Assembly: GCF_024508275.1 (NCBI RefSeq)
Contig: NZ_CP101989.1
Span: 2,294,001-2,358,000 of the forward strand
Reading direction: 5' to 3'
From: Cellulomonas wangsupingiae
Lineage (GTDB): Bacteria > Actinomycetota > Actinomycetes > Actinomycetales > Cellulomonadaceae
DNA: 64,000 nucleotides
This document shows positions 60,670 through 64,000 of this stretch, in pieces. Both the position numbers and the translations under genes were made by a program. Each line of letters opens with the position of its first letter. Positions within the stretch are counted from its first letter, which is position 1. The notes below the pieces were generated by a model, which had not been told where the DNA came from, did no database searches, and saw nothing but the letters and a program-made list of their open reading frames with translations.

Positions 60670-62490
60670 ATGCCGAGCCCTCGACGCCTGCACCCGTCGG
60701 CGGACGCGCCGTCACCGGTGCCCGGGGCGACCCCCGTGCAGCTCGGGCTCGACGAGCTGGGCACGCCGCTGCGCGACGTGACGTTCGTCGTCGTCGACCT
60801 CGAGACGACGGGGGGACGCGCCGCGGACGACGCGATCACCGAGATCGGCGCCGTCAAGGTGCGGGGCGGCCAGGTCCTCGGGGAGTTCCAGACCCTGGTC
60901 GACCCGGGCGGCCCGGTGCCACCGTTCATCCAGGTGCTCACCGGCATCACGACCTCGATGCTGATCGGTGCCCCCACCATCGCGCAGGTGCTCCCCAGCT
61001 TCCTGGAGTTCGCACGCGGGTCCGTCCTGGTAGCGCACAACGCGCCCTTCGACGTCGGCTTCCTGCGCGCGGCCGCCGCGCGGTGCGACCGCGCGTGGCC
61101 GGGGTTCCAGGTCGTCGACACGGTCCGGCTCGCGCGTCGCGTCGTGCTGCGCGACGAGGCTCCCAACCACAAGCTCTCGACCCTGGCCGCGCTGTTCGGG
61201 GCGCAGGAGACGCCCAACCACCGCGCGCTGGCGGACGCCCGCGCGACGGTCGACGTGCTGCACGCGCTGCTGGGGCGGCTCGCACCGCTCGGGGTCACGC
61301 ACCTCGAGGACCTCGCGACGGCGACCGACCCCGTCCCCGCCGACGTGCGGCGGCGCAGCACCCTCGCCGACGGCCTGCCCGACGCACCCGGCGTGTACCT
61401 GTTCCGCGGACCACGCGAGGAGGTGCTGTACGTCGGGGTGTCGACGACGTCGCTCCGGCGGCGCGTGCGCAGCTACTTCACCTCGGCGGAGAAGCGCGGC
61501 CGCATGAGGGAGATGGTGCGCCTCGCGGTGCGCGTCGACCCCGTCGTGTGCGCCACCTCGCTCGAGGCGCGCGTGCGCGAGCTGCGTCTCATCGCCGAGC
61601 ACGCCCCCCGGTACAACCGGCGGTCGCGCGCACCCGAGCGCATGCCGTGGGTCCGCCTCACCGACGAGCCGTTCCCCCGGCTGTCCGTCGTGCGCGACGT
61701 GCGCGACGGTGCCGCGCACATCGGCCCGTTCGCGTCCCGCACGGTCGCGCAGCAGGCCGTCGACGCGCTGCACGCCACGTTCCCGGTGCGCCAGTGCACC
61801 GGCAGGCTCCCGGCGGTCCCCGCCGCCGGGGCGCACGCGTGCGTGCTCGCCGAGGTGGGCCGGTGCGGCGCACCGTGCGTCGGCGGGCAGGACGTGGCCG
61901 CGTACGCGCCGGTCGCCGACGCCGTCCGCGACGCCATGCGCGCCGACCCGCGCTCCGTCGTCCAGGCGCACGCCGGGCGCATCCGGACGCTGGTCACGCA
62001 GGAGCGCTTCGAGGAGGCCGCGGCCGTCCGCGACCGGCTCACCGCGTTCCTCCGGGGGGCGGCGCGTGCCCAGCGCCACGCGCGGGCGGCGTCGTGCCGG
62101 GAGCTCGTCGCGGCGCGCCGCACCGAGGAGGGCGGCTGGGAGCTCGTGCTCGTGCGCCACGGACGCCTGGCGGGCACCGCCGTCGTCGACCGGCGCACCG
62201 ACCCGCGGCCGGTCGTCGCGAGCCTGCGGGCGGGCGGCGAGCACGTGCCCGCACCGGTGGCGCCCGCGACCGCCGCCCACCCCGAGGAGACGGACCTGGT
62301 GCTCGCGTGGCTCGAGCAGCCCGGCGTGCGGCTGGTCGAGGTCGACGGCGAGTGGTCGTCGCCCGCGCGCTCGGCCCAGGCGGTCCGTGACGCTGCCGCG
62401 GCGGTCACCCTCGACCTCGTCGCACCCCGCGCGCCGCTCCTCGACGACGCGGTGCCCACGGCCTCCCCCGCACCACGCCGCACGGCATGA
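60670..62490 (+). CDS. DEDDh exonuclease fused to GIY-YIG (UvrC-like) nuclease
   Basis: 606 residues. N-terminal DnaQ-type exonuclease: VVVDLETTGG, LVAHNAPFDVGFL, NHRALADARATVDVL (Asp, Glu, Asp, His, Asp). A UvrC/Cho-type GIY-YIG domain follows (PDAPGVYLFRGPREEVLYVGVS, then VCATSLEARVRELRLI), with a Cys cluster (ACVLAEVGRCGAPCVGG). Such fusions occur in actinobacteria (Rv2191 in M. tuberculosis). Probably DNA repair; the real reaction is not known. Confidence 0.88.
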   Translation: MPSPRRLHPSADAPSPVPGATPVQLGLDELGTPLRDVTFVVVDLETTGGRAADDAITEIGAVKVRGGQVLGEFQTLVDPGGPVPPFIQVLTGITTSMLIGAPTIAQVLPSFLEFARGSVLVAHNAPFDVGFLRAAAARCDRAWPGFQVVDTVRLARRVVLRDEAPNHKLSTLAALFGAQETPNHRALADARATVDVLHALLGRLAPLGVTHLEDLATATDPVPADVRRRSTLADGLPDAPGVYLFRGPREEVLYVGVSTTSLRRRVRSYFTSAEKRGRMREMVRLAVRVDPVVCATSLEARVRELRLIAEHAPRYNRRSRAPERMPWVRLTDEPFPRLSVVRDVRDGAAHIGPFASRTVAQQAVDALHATFPVRQCTGRLPAVPAAGAHACVLAEVGRCGAPCVGGQDVAAYAPVADAVRDAMRADPRSVVQAHAGRIRTLVTQERFEEAAAVRDRLTAFLRGAARAQRHARAASCRELVAARRTEEGGWELVLVRHGRLAGTAVVDRRTDPRPVVASLRAGGEHVPAPVAPATAAHPEETDLVLAWLEQPGVRLVEVDGEWSSPARSAQAVRDAAAAVTLDLVAPRAPLLDDAVPTASPAPRRTA

Positions 62491-62498
62491 TGGGTGCC

Positions 62499-62780
62499 AT
62501 GCTCACTGCCATCGTCCTCATCGACTGCGACGCCGCCCGCATCCCCGAGGTCGCCGCCGCGACGGCGGAGATCGAGGGCGTCAGCGAGGTCTACTCCGTG
62601 ACCGGCGAGGTCGACCTCATCGCCCTCGTGCGCGTCCGCGAGCACGAGCGGCTGGCCGACGTCATCGCCGACAAGGTCAGCAAGGTCGACGGGGTGCTGC
62701 GCACCCAGACCTACATCGCCTTCCGGGCGTACTCGCGGCACGACCTCGAGGAGGCGTTCGCGCTCGGCCTCGAGGACTGA
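62499..62780 (+). CDS. Stand-alone Lrp/AsnC effector-binding domain
   Basis: 93 residues with no HTH. LTAIVLIDCDAARIPEVAAA and VTGEVDLIALVRVREHERL are the two halves of the RAM (Lrp/AsnC ligand-binding) fold, which forms dimers and binds amino acids. Next to trpD it may sense an aromatic amino acid. ATG 62499 chosen; ATG 62487 overlaps the upstream stop (ATGA) and is an alternative. Confidence 0.85.
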   Translation: MLTAIVLIDCDAARIPEVAAATAEIEGVSEVYSVTGEVDLIALVRVREHERLADVIADKVSKVDGVLRTQTYIAFRAYSRHDLEEAFALGLED

Positions 62781-62799
62781 CCGGCCACGGGCCGCGGCC

Positions 62800-62817
62800 G
62801 GCCGGGCGCCCCCGGCC
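62800..62817. terminator. Terminator between convergent genes
   Basis: GGCCGGG (62800-62806) and CCCGGCC (62811-62817) around CGCC, between the Lrp-like and trpD genes. Confidence 0.6.
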
Positions 62818-62826
62818 TGTGCGGCC

Positions 62827-63876
62827 TCAGGCCTGTGCGGCGACGCGCCAGCGCTCGAGCACGTCGGCGGCCGCGCCGTCGTCGAGCGCCCGTTCCGCGT
62901 GCGCCGCGCCCGCGAGCAGGCGGTCGAGCAGCGTGCCCTCGGCCGTGCCCGGCAGCGTGGCGTCCGCGACCAGCGCGGCGCCGGCGTTGAGCACGACCGT
63001 GTCCCGCACCGGTCCCCGCGCCCCGGCGACGAGGGCCCGCACGACGTCGGCGTTCTGCGCGGCGGCGCCGCCGCGCAGCTGCTCGACCGTCACGGCCGGC
63101 ACCCCGGCGGCCGCCCAGTCGACGACCTCCTCGCGCACCGACCCGTCCCGGACCTCCCAGAACCGGGTGGAGCCCGTCGCGGCGATCTCGTCGAGCCCGT
63201 CCTCCTCGCCGCGGAAGACGAGGGCGGACCGCCCGCGCGCGGCCAGGACGCCGGCGATGAGCCCGGCCATGCGGGCGTCGGCCACACCGATCGCGCTGGC
63301 CTGCGGCTGCGCCGGGTTCGTGAGCGGGCCGAGGAAGTTGAACGCCGTGGCGATCCCCAGGTCCCGGCGGGTGACCCCGGCGTGACGCATCGACGGGTGG
63401 AACGCGCCGGCGAAGCAGAACGTGATCCCGACCTCGGACGCGAGCGCGGTCACGCGGTCGAGCGGCAGGTCGAGACGGATGCCCAGCGACTCCAGGACGT
63501 CCGCGGAGCCCGTGGACGACGACGCCGCCCGGTTGCCGTGCTTGACGACGGTCAGCCCGGTCGCGGCGACGACGAGCGCCGCCATGGTCGAGATGTTCAC
63601 CGTGTGGAGCCGGTCGCCGCCCGTGCCGACGATGTCGACGGTCCGGCCGGGCACCTGGAAGCGGTGCGCGTGCCGGAGCATCACGTCGGCCAGGCCCGCG
63701 AGCTCGTCGACGGTCTCGCCCTTCGACCGCAACGCCACGAGGAAGCCCGCGACCTGCGACGGCGATGCCTCGCCGCTCATGATCCGGTCCATGGCCCACG
63801 ACGCGTCGGCGCTGTCGAGGTCCTGGCCCCGCACCAGCGTCGTCAGCAGGTCGGACCAGGTGGTCGTCGGCGTCAT
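62827..63876 (-). CDS. trpD: Anthranilate phosphoribosyltransferase
   Basis: 349 residues. PRPP site VDIVGTGGDRLHTVNIST, VKHGNRAASSSTGSADVLE, substrate-binding HPSMRHAGVTRRDLG, NFLGPLTNPAQPQAS and GEEDGLDEI. Second step of tryptophan synthesis: anthranilate + PRPP. The ATG overlaps the preceding gene's stop (ATGA). Confidence 0.95.
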   Translation of the reverse strand: MTPTTTWSDLLTTLVRGQDLDSADASWAMDRIMSGEASPSQVAGFLVALRSKGETVDELAGLADVMLRHAHRFQVPGRTVDIVGTGGDRLHTVNISTMAALVVAATGLTVVKHGNRAASSSTGSADVLESLGIRLDLPLDRVTALASEVGITFCFAGAFHPSMRHAGVTRRDLGIATAFNFLGPLTNPAQPQASAIGVADARMAGLIAGVLAARGRSALVFRGEEDGLDEIAATGSTRFWEVRDGSVREEVVDWAAAGVPAVTVEQLRGGAAAQNADVVRALVAGARGPVRDTVVLNAGAALVADATLPGTAEGTLLDRLLAGAAHAERALDDGAAADVLERWRVAAQA

Positions 63877-64000
63877 CGGCCGGCCGGCTCCGCGTGCAGG
63901 AGTCCGGCGACGGCGGTGTGCACCACGACCGGGTCGAGGGGGCGGCTCACGACGGCGTCCGCGTTCGACCACGACGCCAGCCACGCGTCCTGCGGGCGGC
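63873..64000 (-). CDS. C-terminal fragment of a probable response-regulator receiver
   Basis: Only the last 41 residues are in the window, in a GC3-biased frame ending at the trpD start: DAWLASWSNADAVVSRPLDP, then VVVHTAVAGLLHAEPAGR. 'A-(D)-AVVSRPLDPVVVHTAVAGLL' is what a receiver (REC) domain looks like around its conserved Lys/Pro and last helix (family GADAVLxKPFDP), with Arg in place of the usual Lys. Low certainty; upstream sequence is needed. Confidence 0.4.
   Translation of the reverse strand, partial: RPQDAWLASWSNADAVVSRPLDPVVVHTAVAGLLHAEPAGR

Noticed and set aside
62814..62840. Direct repeat GGCCTGTGCGG
   Set aside because: 11 bp in GC-rich DNA at the end of trpD; probably chance.
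63873..64000. Basic Arg-rich frame reading PPRPGRGAHRRRR in the last 128 bases
   Set aside because: Frame shifted from the GC3-biased receiver-like frame, and it matches the trpD upstream extension rather than a real gene.

Overview
The window is high-GC DNA (third codon positions almost always G or C) from an actinobacterium, most likely a Cellulomonas-like member of the Micrococcales. The reasons are an intracellular-type GH10 xylanase, a DUF4192 protein, an Rv2175c-type regulator beside a PASTA-domain kinase, an imuA-imuB-dnaE2 cassette, PPi-dependent phosphofructokinase, class II DAHP synthase and many promoters that look leaderless (a TAnnnT box 6-8 nt before the start codon). The genus is an inference.

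1-8.2 kb is an accessory island. It holds the end of an SMC-like ATPase resembling Wadjet JetC, a MazG-like pyrophosphohydrolase overlapping its stop, a decayed DinB/maleylpyruvate-isomerase-like pseudogene, a Fic-fold protein whose catalytic histidine is replaced by arginine, a GNAT gene and an RHH/Doc toxin-antitoxin pair. A compact ~3.5 kb integrative element follows (cargo ORF, HUH Rep, small ORF, large serine recombinase), flanked by an 11-bp direct repeat. Last comes a second TA-like pair whose toxin gene looks frameshifted.

8.2-14.6 kb is the SOS mutasome operon imuA-imuB-dnaE2, with overlapping genes and a perfect LexA box. 14.6-19 kb has the ribosome-rescue hydrolase ArfB, a membrane protein, an ArsR-SulP anion transporter pair, a PEBP protein and a YbaK-type deacylase.

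19-25 kb is a nutrient module on the minus strand: a lipoprotein binding protein, a fused permease-ATPase, RidA and an acetamidase/formamidase. A FadR-type regulator and a YoaK membrane protein diverge from it, and two TGGTC-n-GACC sites lie between. 25-42.5 kb carries an RNA methyltransferase, an MFS carrier, the GH10 xylanase, a DASS transporter, a heterodimeric ABC exporter, an NfeD/SPFH pair, an ABC ATPase, a double GNAT, ParE, a small zinc-ribbon-like protein, a secreted propeller-like protein and an ArsR/SRPBCC pair.

42.6-64 kb is housekeeping: the principal sigma factor, a USP, DUF4192, a lipoprotein, a polyprenyl synthase, an Rv2175c homologue, a LysM transglycosylase, a PknL-like kinase, DAHP synthase overlapping PPi-PFK, PlsC-like acyltransferase, ROK glucokinase, acyl-CoA ligase, an NYN protein, a DEDDh/GIY-YIG nuclease fusion, a lone Lrp/AsnC effector domain and trpD. 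The gene order from the polyprenyl synthase to trpD recalls the Mycobacterium tuberculosis Rv2173-Rv2192c region. Long perfect hairpins end many of the transcription units.
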